From Dasypus novemcinctus (taxonomy: Eukaryota; Chordata; Mammalia; Cingulata; Dasypodidae): a stretch of 64,000 bases of DNA. The stretch is taken from contig NC_080675.1 in NCBI RefSeq assembly GCF_030445035.2, positions 64,248,544 through 64,312,543 on the forward strand, read 5' to 3'. The notes under the pieces are model-generated. The model ran no database searches, was not told where the DNA came from, and was given only the letters and a program-made list of their open reading frames with translations. The position numbers were made by a program, and so were the translations under genes. Shown one piece after another: positions 22,936 to 34,454 of the stretch; within the stretch, counting starts at the first letter, position 1; the number at the start of each line of letters is the position of its first letter.

Positions 22936-24124
22936 AAAAAGCATAGTCTACTAAATTGAGAATGAGCTACATTTCTTCATATATCCATTAAAAATGCACA
23001 CTAAGTATTACCAACAGTATTCCAAACAAATAACCACAATTAAACTCCCCCTCTTTAAGTATATAATCCTCACTAAGTAATTCTTGCTATGCCAGATTGT
23101 AGGTCAGCAGTCTGCTTTCATAGAGTGTGTCTGTGTCCATACTAAAAGGAAACCTGGGTATTATGACTCAGTCCATTGGTACAGTATGAAAGTTGTCTAA
23201 GCCTTGTCAGTTTGGAAGCCTATAACCAAGAGTCCATTGTTTGAAGTTTCATTGGTACAAAGTACGGAATTCGGTCCTAACACAATGCACTGTGATTGTC
23301 TCATCCTGTGACTTAGAGCAGAACCTTCTGGAAAACACCATGGGGAGGGAAAAAACTGTCTTATAATGATATCAAATGACTGTAGTCATTCTAATATAGT
23401 CAGTAATAATTTAGGAATGCAGAAAAGTAAAATTCTTCATTTGGGTATGATTTACCACTATTTTCTAAGAGGTTGATAAATGTTTCTCATTATGATAAGA
23501 ACAAATAATGGACAGCAATTTGTTGGCAAATCCCCTGAGTATTCATATAAAATATGCAATCTCTGGTATATTTCTATTTATAGTAATTTAGCTCTACAAG
23601 CTTCATTTAGGGTAACCTAAACTTCCCTTTGATTTAACAATTCCTATGCAGGCCTTATAAATATATTTAGTTAATTAAGAAATTTGAAACAGTACAAACA
23701 AACATAATTATTTCTAGTATCTCTTTTTAGTAAGTGAAAAAACAAATCTTTATGATTTTCCCAGGGTCTTCTAGGAATTATAAAGGATAGTTTTAGGTGT
23801 AAAAATATTTCCTTATAATTTTATGTTGTTTCTAAATGTAAGGTCTGATCTGGGAAAGACAAAAATTAAAATATTAATCACAAGAAATTTAGCCACTAGA
23901 TAAAGATGGGTGCCTGGGCAACGAGATTATTAAGAAGCTTAACTCAGCTATAACTGAGGAAACTTTGTCCTATTTTTAGTAACAGGGCATGATAAACTCA
24001 GATCAAAGAAGTAAGATAATTTTGGTGTGCTGTAGAATCTCATCTCAACTATCTGAGAAAATGAAACAGAAGGTAAAAATGACATTTTATTATTTTAACA
24101 GTAAGAAAACCAAATTCCAAAATT
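22936..24124. other. AT-rich intergenic DNA
   Basis: No gene or repeat recognised. It ends with AAATTCCAAAATT (24112-24124), which resembles the sequence after the L1 end at 30970-30980 and may be the left target duplication of that L1. Confidence 0.45.
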
Positions 24125-24236
24125 TTTTGAGGGGGCATGGGGGAGTGGTTGTGGGAAGATGGTGGAGTAAGAAGTGCCAAGAATCAGTCCCTCCAGCAGA
24201 ACAACTATTAGACAGGGACTGTGCAGCACTTTGGCA

Positions 24237-24896
24237 TTGTGTATGAATTCCAAAATTAGATATTGGATTATATTTGTAAACTGGTATATTCCTCTGGGTG
24301 TGTTCCCCTTTGATTGTATTAAATTCAGAGGTTTCACTTTTACTTGATTAAATTATGATTAAGACTTTGATCAGTCAGGTCAGTAGGATGTTGAGTCCCT
24401 GCTCCCTTGGTGGGCAAGGACCCAAAGAATAAATGACACAGCAGAGGAGAGAGTTTAAATTTTGATGCTGGATCACAGGGAAGTAAATATGAGAGAAGTA
24501 GAAATACATGAGGAAAGAGAAAAGGTTACATTAGACACAGCAGAGGCCCTGGAAAGAAAATGAACCTGGTAGTCTGACTTTGTGTCTGACTTTGTGAAGA
24601 GAGCAGAGCAGCTGAGACTGAAAGAAACAAATCCGGGGAAAAGGAACAAGGCTTATTATAGCCTACAGCTGAGAAAGGAAGGAGATGGGGCCACTGAGAT
24701 TTAAGAGAAAGAAGACTGAATCCTTGCAGAGACTGGCAGCCATCTTGCTCCAACACGTGGCAAAAGACTTTGGTGAGGGAAGTAACTTATGCTTTATGGC
24801 CTGGAAACTGTAAGCTTCTACCCCAAATAAATACCCTTTATAAAACCAACAGATTCCTGGAACCTTGCCTCAGCACCCCTTTGGTTGACTAATACA
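24237..24896 (+). mobile_element. LTR, copy 2 of the six-copy family, in the L1 5' UTR
   Basis: From TATGAATTCCAAAATTAG to CTTTGGTTGACTAATACA it aligns by eye with the copy at 28117-28643. Shared landmarks are GGCAGCCATCTTGCTCCAAC, GACTTTGGTGAGGGAAGTAA, CCCCAAATAAATACCC and CAGCACCCCTTTGG. The first 16 or so bases of the LTR appear deleted, and about 150 extra bases (24290-24440 region) compared with the 28117 copy mark a longer subtype. AATAAA at 24825-24835 would serve as polyadenylation signal. L1 5' UTR text resumes after it. Confidence 0.8.
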
Positions 24897-26360
24897 GTCT
24901 GAATTTGAAACAACTATTTTGAAATTTGAGTTCAGTAGAACACTATACAGCATCCAGGGAAAATGGAAAGAAAAGGCAGGTAAAATTCTAGTAAATTCCA
25001 GGAAATTCCTCTCATTGTGCAGCATTTTCTGTTGCCCAGCCACCATTATCAAAGTGGATATCAGCAGGGTCTGGTCCCTGCCAAAGCTTGCTGTTGCCAA
25101 AAAAGGACATAAAAACTGACTTCCCCAAGATCAAGAGTGTGTATGGGTCTATTGCTGATCACACATTCTGATTAGCTACTTTTCCTTGCTGGGGACCTGG
25201 ATCTGAAGATGGCCATTGTTCCAACCCACCCAGCAAAGGCAGCAGAGGAGATTTAAGGTGGTACATTTACTCAGAGCTGCAGAGGACAGATGAAAGGTGC
25301 ACTTTTTGGGCAGATTAAGAAAGCACAGGTTTGGGAAGCCATGAAAGAAGGTCCTGGAGCCCTTCCTGATCCCTCCATCATGCTCTCTCCAGGTCAATTT
25401 GGAGCAATTGGCACTCCCTTTGTTGGTACATACCTGGTCTTGTTCCAGCTGTGAAAGACTGACTTGGGAAGCTCCTCTCCAATGTGCCCCCACTCCAGAA
25501 TTTGCCCTCCAGATTAAAGCAGCTTGAGACAAGAAAAAGCACAAATGAAAAATCAGAAATGGACACATTACTACCAACACCACCAAATAAATAAAGACAA
25601 GAAAAGGATACTATGAACAACTGTATGCCAACATTATTAGATAAGATAGATGAAATAGACAAATTCCTAGAAACACAGTATACCTATATTGACTCAAGAA
25701 GAAATAGAAGAACTCAACAAATCAGTAACTAGTAAAGAGATTGAAGCAGTTATCAAAAGCCTCCCAACAAAGAAAATCCAGGACCAGATGGCTTCACAGG
25801 GCAATTCTACCAATCATTCCATAAAGAATTAACATCAATCCTGCTCTAACTCTCAAAAAGTTAAAGAGGAGTGAACACTCCTTAAGCCATTCTATTAGGT
25901 CAACATCAACCTCATACTAAAGCTAGATAAAGATGCCACAAGGAAAGAAAATTAGAGAGCAATGTCTCCTTTGACTATAGATGCAAAAACCTCAACAAAA
26001 TGCTAGCAAACTGAATTCAACAACACATGAAAAGAATTATAGCCATGATCAACTGGGGTTTATCCCAGGTATGCAACATAAGAAAATCAATTAATGTCAT
26101 ACAACACCTTAACAGAATAACTGGGAAAAAAAACACATAGTCATCACAATTGATTCAGAAAAGGCATTTGACAAAATTCACCACTATTTCTTCATAAAAA
26201 CACTAAGAATTTTAAGATTAGAACAAAACTTGCCCAACATGATAAAGAGAATATATGAAAAACCCACAGCTAACAAAAGACTTTTGCTCTAAGACCAGGA
26301 ACCAGTCAAGGATGCCTACTGTCACCATTGTTATCCAACATTGTACTGGAAGTTCTAACT

Positions 26361-26825
26361 GAGGAAATAGATATGACTCAACCAATTGGACTCCCATCTA
26401 CCACAGAGGAGGTCCAGGGTTTGATGCCCAGGACCTCCTGGTGAGGGCAATCTGGCCCACGTGGTGAGTGGGCCCACACAGAGTGCCACCCCATGCGGGA
26501 ATGAGGCCCTGTGCAAGAGACCTGCCTTATGTGGGAATGCCGCCTTTTGCAGGAAAAAGCCACCTGGTGCAGGAGTGCCAGCTGATGCAGAGAGCTGGCA
26601 CAAGATGATGCAACAAGAGACACAGAGGAGATAAAAAAAGAAAATGTAGCAGAACAGGGGAGCTGAGAGTAATAACATCTCTCCCACTCTGGAAGTTCCC
26701 AGGATTGGTTCCTGGAGCTGCCAAATGAGAATACAAGCAGACAGAAAATAATACACAGTGAATGGACACAGAGAGCAGACAATGGAGGGAATGGGGGGTG
26801 GGGTGGGGAAATAAATTTAAGAAAA
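26361..26825 (+). mobile_element. DAS-related SINE, longer divergent subtype, in L1 ORF2
   Basis: The head GGAAATAGATATGACTCAAC and a decayed B box GGTTTGATGCCC (26417-26428) are followed by an unusually long body (about 465 bp). The body contains a repeating GGAATG / GCAGGA motif series (TGCGGGAATGAGG, TGTGGGAATGCCG, TGCAGGAAAAAG, TGCAGGAGTGCC) and ends GAGAGCAGACAATGGAGGG plus an AAATAAATTTAAG tail. The CACAGAGAGCAGACAA end is shared with the copies at 2910 and 8550. I found no clean target duplication. Confidence 0.8.
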
Positions 26826-27617
26826 AAGGAACTAAAAGGCATCCATGTAGTAAAGGAAGAAGTAAAACTTTCTTTATTTGCAGATGACATGATCCTATAT
26901 ACAAAAAATTCTGAAAGATCCACAATAATGCCCCTAGAACTTACAAATGAATTCAGCAAAGTGATGAGGTACAAAATCAACATCCAAAAATTAACAGTGT
27001 TCAGCTGAACAATGAGAAGAAGTAATAAAAAAAATTCCATTTACAATACCAACTAAAAGAATCAAATGTCCAGGAATAAATTTAACCAAGGATGTAAAAG
27101 GTGTGTACACAGAAACCTACAAAACATTATTCATAGAAATCAAAGAACTAAATAAATAGGACATTCCATGCTCATGGATTAGAAGACTTAATATTATAAA
27201 GATGTCATTTCTACCCAAGTGATTTATAGCTTCAAAGCAATTGCAACCAAAAACTCAATAACCTTTATTGCGGAAATGTAAAAGCCCACCACCAAATTTA
27301 TATGGAAAGTTAAGAGGGTGTAAAAAGCCACAGTCATCTTGAAAAAGAAAAAAGTTGGAGGACTCACACTTCCTGATCTTAAAACCTATTACAAAGCCAT
27401 TGTAATAAAAACAGCATGGTACTGGCATAAGGAAGGACATATCAACCAATAGAATTAAGTCAATAGTTCAGGAAACAACCCTAACATTTATGGCTAACTG
27501 ACATTTGACAAGAAGTGATATACATCTCAATTGAGAAAGAGTAGTCTCATCAACAAATGTTGCTGGGAAAACTGATATCCATTTGCAAAAGAATGAAGGT
27601 GGACCCCAACCTCCTCA

Positions 27618-27622
27618 CACCA
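27618..27622 (+). repeat. Target site duplication CACCA, left, of the ERV block
   Basis: CACCA here and at 29478-29482 bracket the entire ERV block. Joining them restores continuous L1 text (CCTCACACCATATCC), so the block entered as one 5-bp-duplicating retroviral integration. Confidence 0.8.
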
Positions 27623-28116
27623 TGTATTAATCTGCCAAAGGCATGCTGATGCAAAGCACCAGAAATCTCTTGGCTTTTATAAAAGGTATTTATTTGGGGT
27701 AAAACCTTTCAGTCCCATGGCCATGGAAAATCCAACTCAAGGTACTAAAAAAGGTGCATTCTCACCAAACTCAGCTGCCATATGTTGAAGCAAGGTGGAG
27801 TAGAACTCTGTCTGGTCTCTTAGGACTTCCTGTATCAGTCTCTGGCATAGGGCTTGTTTCTTTCTGGGTCTTCTCAGTTTCACAGCTTCTCAGCTGCTCT
27901 GGTCTCTTCTGCTGCAAACTATTAGGTGAATGGTTTATCTTTCCCCAGGGTCCTAGGATCAAACTGGAAAGGGCTCTCTCTTATCCCTTGTGTCCTCTTG
28001 AGTGAGTGACCATTTATATCAGCCCACCATGAGGTCAGAGACTGACCTTCAGTTATGCAAAACTGATGTGATTGAATCAAAGCCCTAATCTTAACAGGTA
28101 ATTTAATCAAGATACG
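27623..28116 (-). mobile_element. 3' LTR of the compact ERV block, part 1 (copy 3)
   Basis: Minus-sense LTR interrupted at 28116 by a second LTR. It ends (sense) GGCAGATTAATACA. Sense landmarks are CCCCAAATAAATACC, GAGAATGCACC and the CAGCATGCCTTTGG end. It continues at 28649-28758 after the nested copy. Confidence 0.85.
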
Positions 28117-28643
28117 TGTAGCAGTTTGTTATGGCTATGAATTCCAAAAATAGATATTAGATTATGTTTGTAATCTGATCTGTACCTGGGCATGACTGAG
28201 TTATGTTTAGGGCATTGAGTCCCTACTCCTTGGCAGATGAGGACTCACAGATAAAAGGCATGGCAAAGAATGGAGTTGAGGGCTTTTGATGTTAGAGTTT
28301 TGATGTTGGAGTTTGACGCTGAAGCCTTAAAAGCTCACAGAAGAAAGAGAAGCCTGTCCAAGAAAGAGAGGAATGCTGAGACCAGGAAGAAGGAAGCCCT
28401 GGGAAGGAAGGAACCTTGAACCCAGAGAGAAGCAAAACCCTGGAAGATGAACCCAGGAAGCCTGAACCCTTGCAGCCATCAGCAGCCATCTTGCTCCAAC
28501 ACATGAAAATAGACTTTGGTGAGGGAAGTAACTTGTGCTTTATGGTCTGGTATCTGTAAGCACCTTCCCCAAATAAATACCCTTAATAAAAACCAAGCAA
28601 TTTCTAGTATTTTGCATCAGCACCCCTTTGGCTGACTAATACA
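28117..28643 (+). mobile_element. Nested LTR, copy 4, inside copy 3 in opposite orientation
   Basis: A complete LTR of 527 bp, TGTAGCAGTTTG...GCTGACTAATACA, with TG/CA ends. It is flanked by ATACG (28112-28116) and ATATG (28644-28648), a 5-bp duplication with one C/T difference. The sequence on either side is the interrupted minus-strand copy 3. AATAAA at 28571-28576 is the likely polyadenylation signal. An AAGATGGCTGC-type motif (reverse strand, near 28485) is shared with copies 1 and 2. This copy postdates copy 3. Confidence 0.92.
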
Positions 28644-28648
28644 ATATG

Positions 28649-28758
28649 TCAGCTGAATCTAAAGCATTCAAAGGTTATCACACCTAGAGGAATAGATTAG
28701 TTTACAAATATAATATTTCTCTTTTTGGCATTCATAATAATAATCTCAAACTGCCAAA
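28649..28758 (-). mobile_element. 3' LTR of the compact ERV block, part 2 (copy 3)
   Basis: This is the remaining sense-5' end of copy 3. GTCAGCTGAATCTAAAGC to CTCAAACTGCCAAA matches the same region of copy 5 (GTCAACTGAATCTAGTGC to CTTAAACTGCCACT). Parts 1 and 2 join across the 5-bp duplication. Confidence 0.85.
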
Positions 28759-28891
28759 TTCTACCCTCTGAATCCCAAGAAGACATTTCAATATTCAAAT
28801 AACCTTAAATATTTTCAGGTAGCAATGCTAAGTACAAAATCACATCACAGTTAGAGAAATACCGTTTGTCTTGGGGCAAAGTCCCCTCAGG
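28759..28891 (-). mobile_element. Residual internal region of the compact ERV block
   Basis: About 133 bp lie between the two LTRs. On the sense (minus) strand, the bases next to the 3' LTR read CAGAGGGTAGAATT, a purine-rich stretch in the expected polypurine-tract position. No gag, pol or env coding is present and no primer-binding site is seen; the end of the 5' LTR is missing too, so a deletion probably removed the 5' LTR/internal boundary and most internal sequence. Confidence 0.55.
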
Positions 28892-29477
28892 CTATAGGTG
28901 TGCTGATGCCACCTAACAGAAATCTGTTGGCTTTTATAAAGGGTACTTATTTGGGGTAAAATCTTACAGTCCCAAGGCCATGGAAAGTCCAACTTAAGGT
29001 ACCTTAAGAAGTACTTTCTCACTAAAGTGAGCTGCCACATATTGAAGCAAGATGGCATGTGATCTCTCCTTGGTCTCTCAGGGCTTCCTATATCAGTCTC
29101 TGGCATAGGTGTCACTTCTTTCTGGGACTTCTCAGCTGCTTAGCTGCCTGTTCTCTTCTGATGCAAACTATCAGGCAAATGGCTCATTTCACCCCAGAGT
29201 CCCAGGATCAAACATGACAGAGCTCTCTCTCTTCCCATGTGTCTTCTTGAGTGAGTGTCCATTTATATCAGCCCACCAAGGGGTCAGGAACTCAACTTGA
29301 GTCACACAATACTAATGTGGTAGAATCAAAGCCCTAATCATAGCAGGTAATTTTAAATCAAGACATGTCAACTGAATCTAGTGCATTCAAAGAGTATTGC
29401 AAAAAGAGGAATAGATTAGTTTACAAACATAGTCTTTCTCATTTTGGTACCCACAAAAATAATCTTAAACTGCCACT
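28892..29477 (-). mobile_element. 5' LTR of the compact ERV block (copy 5)
   Basis: Minus-sense LTR matching copy 3 throughout. It contains the same inner words (TCCCCTTGGTGGGCTGATAT-type text, CCCCAAATAAGTACCC), and the outer edge meets the right target duplication CACCA (29478-29482). Its sense-3' end lacks the final GGCTGACTAATACA, supporting an internal deletion that starts in this LTR. Confidence 0.8.
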
Positions 29478-29675
29478 CACCATATCCAAAACAATAAACT
29501 AAAAAATATATTAAGGACCTAAATTTAAGAGAACTATGAAACTCCTAGAAGAAAACTTAGGGAAGCATCTTCAGGACTGTGTTAGGCAATGCTTCCTTCA
29601 ATTTTATGCCCAAAGCAGAAGCAATGAAAGAAAAAACAGATGACTGGGACCTCATTGAAATTAAAAACCTTTGTG

Positions 29676-29770
29676 GAGCTGCTGGAGCTCAGTGGTTGAG
29701 TGCCTGTATTGCATGTATGAGGTCCCAAGTTCAATCCCCATTACCTCCAAAAGAAAAAGAAAGTTGAAAA
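29676..29770 (+). mobile_element. Short tRNA-type SINE in L1 ORF2
   Basis: GGAGCTCAGTGGTTGAGTGC (A-box region) and B box GTTCAATCCCC (29729-29739) are followed by ATTACCTCCAAAAGAAAAAG. It is the same short class as the element at 22817. L1 text resumes with TTTTTGAGTCTCAAAGGACT. A target duplication around AAAAACCTTTGTG / AAAAAGTTTTTGAG is possible but imperfect. Confidence 0.78.
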
Positions 29771-30980
29771 GTAAAAAGTTTTTGAGTCTCAAAGGACTTT
29801 TTCATGGAAGTGACAACCTACACAATGGGAGAAAATACTTGGAAATCACATATCTGAAAATGGTTTAATATCCAGAACATATAAACAAATCCCACAAACC
29901 AATAACAAAAAGACAAACAACCTAATACAAAATTTTGCAAAAGATTTGAATAGTTTTTTCCCCAAAGAAGATGTACAAATGAAGAATAAAAAAGCTTGTT
30001 AAAAGGTACCCAGAATCATTTAGGCATAGGGAAAAGCAAATCAAAACCATAAGAAGATACCATTTTACTCTTACTTCAATGGCTACCATTTAAAAAAAAT
30101 AGAAAACTACAGGTGTTAAAGAGAGTGTAGAAAATAAGAGCACTCTTTCATGGAGCATAGTTTGACAGTCCTTCAGAAAGTTAAGTATAGAATTATCATA
30201 TGGCCTCACAATCCCACTTCTAGGTACATTCCCAAAAGAACTGAAAGCTGGGTCTTTAACACATGTTTACACACTGATGTTCACAATAGCATTATTCACA
30301 ATTACCAAAAGAAGGAAGCAACCCAAGTGTCCATGAATTCATTAAAGGATAAACAAAATACTTTTTATACATATAATGGAATATCACTCAACTGTAAAAG
30401 GAACAAAGTTCTGATATATGCGACAACATGAAAGAACCTTAAAAATATCATGTTGAGTGAAATAAGCCAGACACAAAAGGACAAATATTGTATAAGCTCA
30501 CTGATATGAAATAACAGAATAAGCAAATTCACAGAGTCAGAATCTATAATGTAGGTTACCAGATGATGGAGTGGGGGTAGGGAATAGGAAATTAAGGCTT
30601 AAAATGTAGAAAGTTTCTATTTAGGATAATGGGAAAACTTTGGTAATAGATGGTGGTGGTGGTAGCATAACATTGTGAATGTAATTAAGAGCATTGAATT
30701 ATATATTTGAATGTGGCTAAAGGGGAAATTTTAGGTTGTATATGTGTTATTAGAAGAAAAGATTTTTAAAAAACCTATAGAAATACACAATACAAACCAT
30801 GAACTCTAAGTTAAACCATGGACGATATTAATAGCACAATTATAAAAATGTGCTTTTATCAACTCTAACAACTAATTCACACCAATGAAAGGTGTTAAAA
30901 ATAGGGTGGTATATGGGAATCTTATATTTTATTAATGATTGTTCTGAAAACCCACAACTTCTCTAATGAAAATTCCAATT

Positions 30981-32959
30981 TGGCATTAATATTTGACAGA
31001 TAATTCTCCTTAGCATATTTTTTAAATGAACACATCAAAACTGAGTCAACATTGTCAAAAATATTTTCACAACTTATGGTGTCTTTATAAATTCAATATT
31101 TGCTAGTATATATTATATACCAAGGCCAATAAAATCTCCCTCTTTGGAAACATTGCACATATTTTTATGTCTATCCACATATGACTTGACTATCCTCTTT
31201 CATGTTATGGAACAACTAGACATTTTAATACTATCCATTATACAAAGACAAAAACAAACAAAAACTACTCTTATTGCTTTGTCTACTCATTTATACTTCT
31301 CTGTCACCATTGTCACCCATATAGTCTCAACTAGACATATAAATTAAAACTTTTAACCAAAGTAACTAGACACAGTTTCAGAGAAAAAACAAATTGGCAT
31401 TGTGTCATTGAGAACTGTCTGTCACTAGCAAAATTTATGAATATAGAACACAAATTTCTACTGACACTGACATTTTTGTATACATTATTTAAATGTCGAA
31501 AATGAGCATGTCATTAACAAGACCCAAAATTATAGTCACATGATAAAATAAAAATAAATAAAATGTGTGAATTTAAGATGACGTTAGTAATCGGTGATTT
31601 AGTAGTTAATATTACTTAGAAATTAGCCAAATATCCAAAGAAAAATAATTTTATTAATATTCTTTAATATTTATTCAAGTTTTAGGACACCTAAATATTT
31701 TAGAAATTATAATCTGATACACTATAAATATAATCACTGATGTAAAAACATTCATCAGAATTATGAGTCAATTAGTTGAACACTAACTTAACTTTTAGAA
31801 ATTCTTAAACATTATGTTGGAGTAATGTCAGCGTAGTTCATTAGTGAGCCTATATAAGACATTTAGGGAGTTTGGATTAAATAGACAGTTCATATAAAAT
31901 GTAACTATTATAAAAGTAAAATGTTTATAATCTTTTATTACATTTAAAACTGACCAAACAGAGAAACAATATACAGCTATTTTATAAAAACTCTCTTCAA
32001 TCAGAATTATAAACTTTTCAGGTTTGCCAAAAGATTCACTTTAGTTATGTGAACTTGAACTCATTAAATATTTCTGAGAAAAGCTTCAATAAGAAGAATT
32101 TTGTTTTAGTTAGGCACTTTTATAATTTTAGAAACACTATTTCTTTAATTTCTGTGAATTTTGCAATATTCCCCATATCAATCTGAACAGAGTTCCTTTA
32201 ATTTGAGATGTAATAATCTAATTAGTGTACTCCAGATATAGCTAAATATTTTACTCTCACCTGGAGAAAGGTAAAGGCTTTCCTCTGTGATAGCACAGAG
32301 ACATAAAGAGGCATTATAGCCTCTACAGCTACAGAGCTGCAACTATAATCACAGATCAAAGGTAAACAGAAGAACAGAAGTTCCTCTTTCCTAGTGGGAA
32401 CAAAATTTGTAGCCCATTGGAATTTACAAATAGACTAAGAATTACATAAACAAAGGGAAAAATATAAGCCAACAGACCAGATTCTTTGTCATCATTCAGT
32501 TGACATAGAATATAGTTCTCCAAATGGTCAACTTTAATATTAAATTTCCACCCATGTTTGTCACCAGTGAGAATAATTTTTTCTGCATGAAGCAGAAATA
32601 AAAACAAAAACATAATAAAGGTTGAAAAAAAAAAAACTTTAGCTGTACAGAGTCAGCAAAGTTAAAGTTTAATTGCCACTCATATTTCACTCTGGAAGCC
32701 AAGAAAAGATATGCCCAGACTTAAATAGTCCATTACATGCATATACTTCTCCAGGAAGGTAGTTTACTTGGCCACATCATGTGGGTCCACTTGGGTAACT
32801 TGATGGATGATTGTCTAAAGTGTTAAACTTTATTTTTTCAGATGGTTTGAAAACATGGCTAATGCAAATATAAATGTTTCAAATATTTTATTTAACTTAT
32901 AAATCAATCATGAAACCAGAGGTATTAAAATTGGTTCAAAGAGCATTTGAAAAGTCATA
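30981..32959. other. AT-rich intergenic DNA, about 2 kb
   Basis: No repeat or exon recognised. Composition is uniformly AT-rich, with a slightly GC-richer patch at 32255-32345. Confidence 0.45.
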
Positions 32960-33060
32960 GTTGGATGAATAGACAGACAAATAGATAGATAAAAAGATAG
33001 ATTGTTATAGATCAAGATATAGGAATAGGCCTATGTATAGGTATAGGTATGCTATATAGT
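32960..33060 (+). repeat. Impure (GATA)n / (AGGTAT)n simple repeat
   Basis: AGACAGACAAATAGATAGAT and then ATAGGTATAGGTATG-type words; imperfect tetra- and hexamers. Confidence 0.8.
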
Positions 33061-33231
33061 AAAGAAATATGTGGATAAGATGTTGGATTAGTTGCAGGTA
33101 TTTTTTCTGTGGAATGGAAATTATTTGCATCTCTAACATACAAGAATCTACTAGTTGACTTGAAACTTGATGGAGTCAGGGAACTTCAATCAATAGTAAA
33201 GAGTCATTTGCACTAAGTATATATATATATT

Positions 33232-33585
33232 TTTTTTACATAGATCACAAAAAATGTTACATTAAAAAATGTAAGAAGTTCCCACACACCCCACGGCCCC
33301 CTCCCCCCCCCCCCACTGCTCCCTCATCAACAAGCTCCTTCATCACTGCAGCACATCCATTGCATTTGTTGACTACATCTTGGAGCACTGCTGCACCACA
33401 TGGATTATAGTTTACATTGTAGCTTACACTCTCCCACAGTACATTCAGAGGGTTAAGGCAGGATATATAATGCCCAGCATCTGTCCCTGCAATATCATTT
33501 AGGACAAGACAAAGTCCCAAAATGCCCCTACATCACATCTCTTCTTCCCTCTCCCTGCCCTCACCAACTACTGTGACCACTGGGG
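33232..33585 (-). mobile_element. 5'-truncated L1 3' UTR, antisense
   Basis: On the minus strand it ends ACATTTTTTGTGATCTATGT plus A/T tail. It shares CATGTGGTGCAGCAGTGCTC, TGCAGGGACAGATGC and GATGTAGGGGCATTTTGGGA with the copies at 47872 and 55781. The C run at about 33300-33316 is the complement of the G run found at the same place in 1804-1815. An 87-codon frame through it is a chance frame. Confidence 0.75.
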
Positions 33586-34454
33586 GGCAATGGAAGTGTT
33601 CCTCAAGATCATGCAATGATGGAAAAAGGTTAATTTCACCAAAAATGTATAAAAGCCTATAGGCTAAAATATAAAACATGGGTAAACCATAATGTAACTA
33701 AAATTTAGAAAAGCACAGTCTAAAATATAAACTGCAATGCCAGTATAATTTCTTAGATAAACATTGGGTAGCCTTTGCCCCTGTATGATATGGGAAGGTA
33801 GTGCCACCCATCTTTTTCTCTTATTTCCAAGTTTTTGTATAATTTTCTTACAATGTTCAAATGATTTACAAAATATAATGACTTACAGTAAAATAAATTA
33901 GACATGAAAACTTTTTAAGTCCCTTATTTATTTTTCTTACAGTTATCTGTAAGCATAAAAGAGATGAGTTGCATGCCTGCCATGTTCTTTATATATAGCC
34001 TCTGGTGTGTGTGTGTGTTTTCAAGACAAATTAATTTGAAATCTTAAAATTAGGATATGTGGCTATCAGGATACTGAAGACCAGAGAAGTATATACATTT
34101 GTCCAGGATATATGCATTTCACCAGTTATTAAATGGAAAAAGATTAACTATCAGGCATTACTCGGGAAAAAATACTACAGAACTATTTAAAAACTCTACT
34201 GTAAGTTCAAATATACTAAAAGCTTAAGAGAGAGAATAAGGGGCAATGTGCCTTGGAGGCTGTTTGGCTTTGACAGGATGCCAAATCACAAACTGCTGGT
34301 GATTTTTAGCAGAAATCCAGAGAAGTACACAGTTAGTGAAAGCAGGGTTGTTTTTTAATTGACCTGAATGGAAGAGCTCAGCGCCAGACCCGGGGCAGAT
34401 ACCTGGCCATGCATGAAATGGAGAGAGGTCAAAGGACTATGAGAACTGGGCAGA
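33586..34454. other. Intergenic DNA
   Basis: Nothing recognised apart from a short (TG)n at 34003-34018. Confidence 0.45.

Larger units (their letters stand above)
25531..30480 (+). pseudogene. Decayed ORF2 (RT to C-terminus) of the deleted L1
   Basis: The reading begins at AAGAAAAAGCACAAATGA, in the region between endonuclease and RT. Landmarks are P-G-P-D-G-F-T-G (about 25778-25802, frameshifted), a D-S-E-K-A-F-D-K block near 26152, and an intact F-A-D-D catalytic box (about 26877-26888) in [10 protein letters not shown] immediately after a SINE insertion. The frame is broken by stops, frameshifts, two SINEs and the ERV block, so there is no product. Confidence 0.75.
24125..30969 (+). mobile_element. 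Internally deleted LINE-1 carrying two SINEs and two LTR insertions
   Basis: It starts with a G-rich leader and GGGAAGATGGTGGAGTAAGA, an L1 5' UTR beginning. It continues as 5' UTR to about 25530 (interrupted by an LTR), then jumps directly to the RT part of ORF2 and runs to the 3' UTR, ending ACAACTTCTCTAATGA. ORF1 and the endonuclease are absent: without inserts it is about 3.7-3.8 kb against about 6.7 kb for the L1 at 4053. Possible target duplication AAATTCCAAAATT (24112-24124) and AAATTCCAATT (30970-30980). Inserts are at about 24237-24896, 26361-26825, 27623-29477 and 29676-29770. Confidence 0.78.

Noticed and set aside
26378-27040. 220-codon minus-strand open frame
   Set aside because: It crosses from a SINE into L1 ORF2 in antisense, so it is a chance frame over two repeats.
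33297-33320. C-rich run as a G-quadruplex regulatory element
   Set aside because: The run belongs to the L1 3' UTR repeat (the same G run is at 1804-1815 in sense orientation); no independent evidence of function here.
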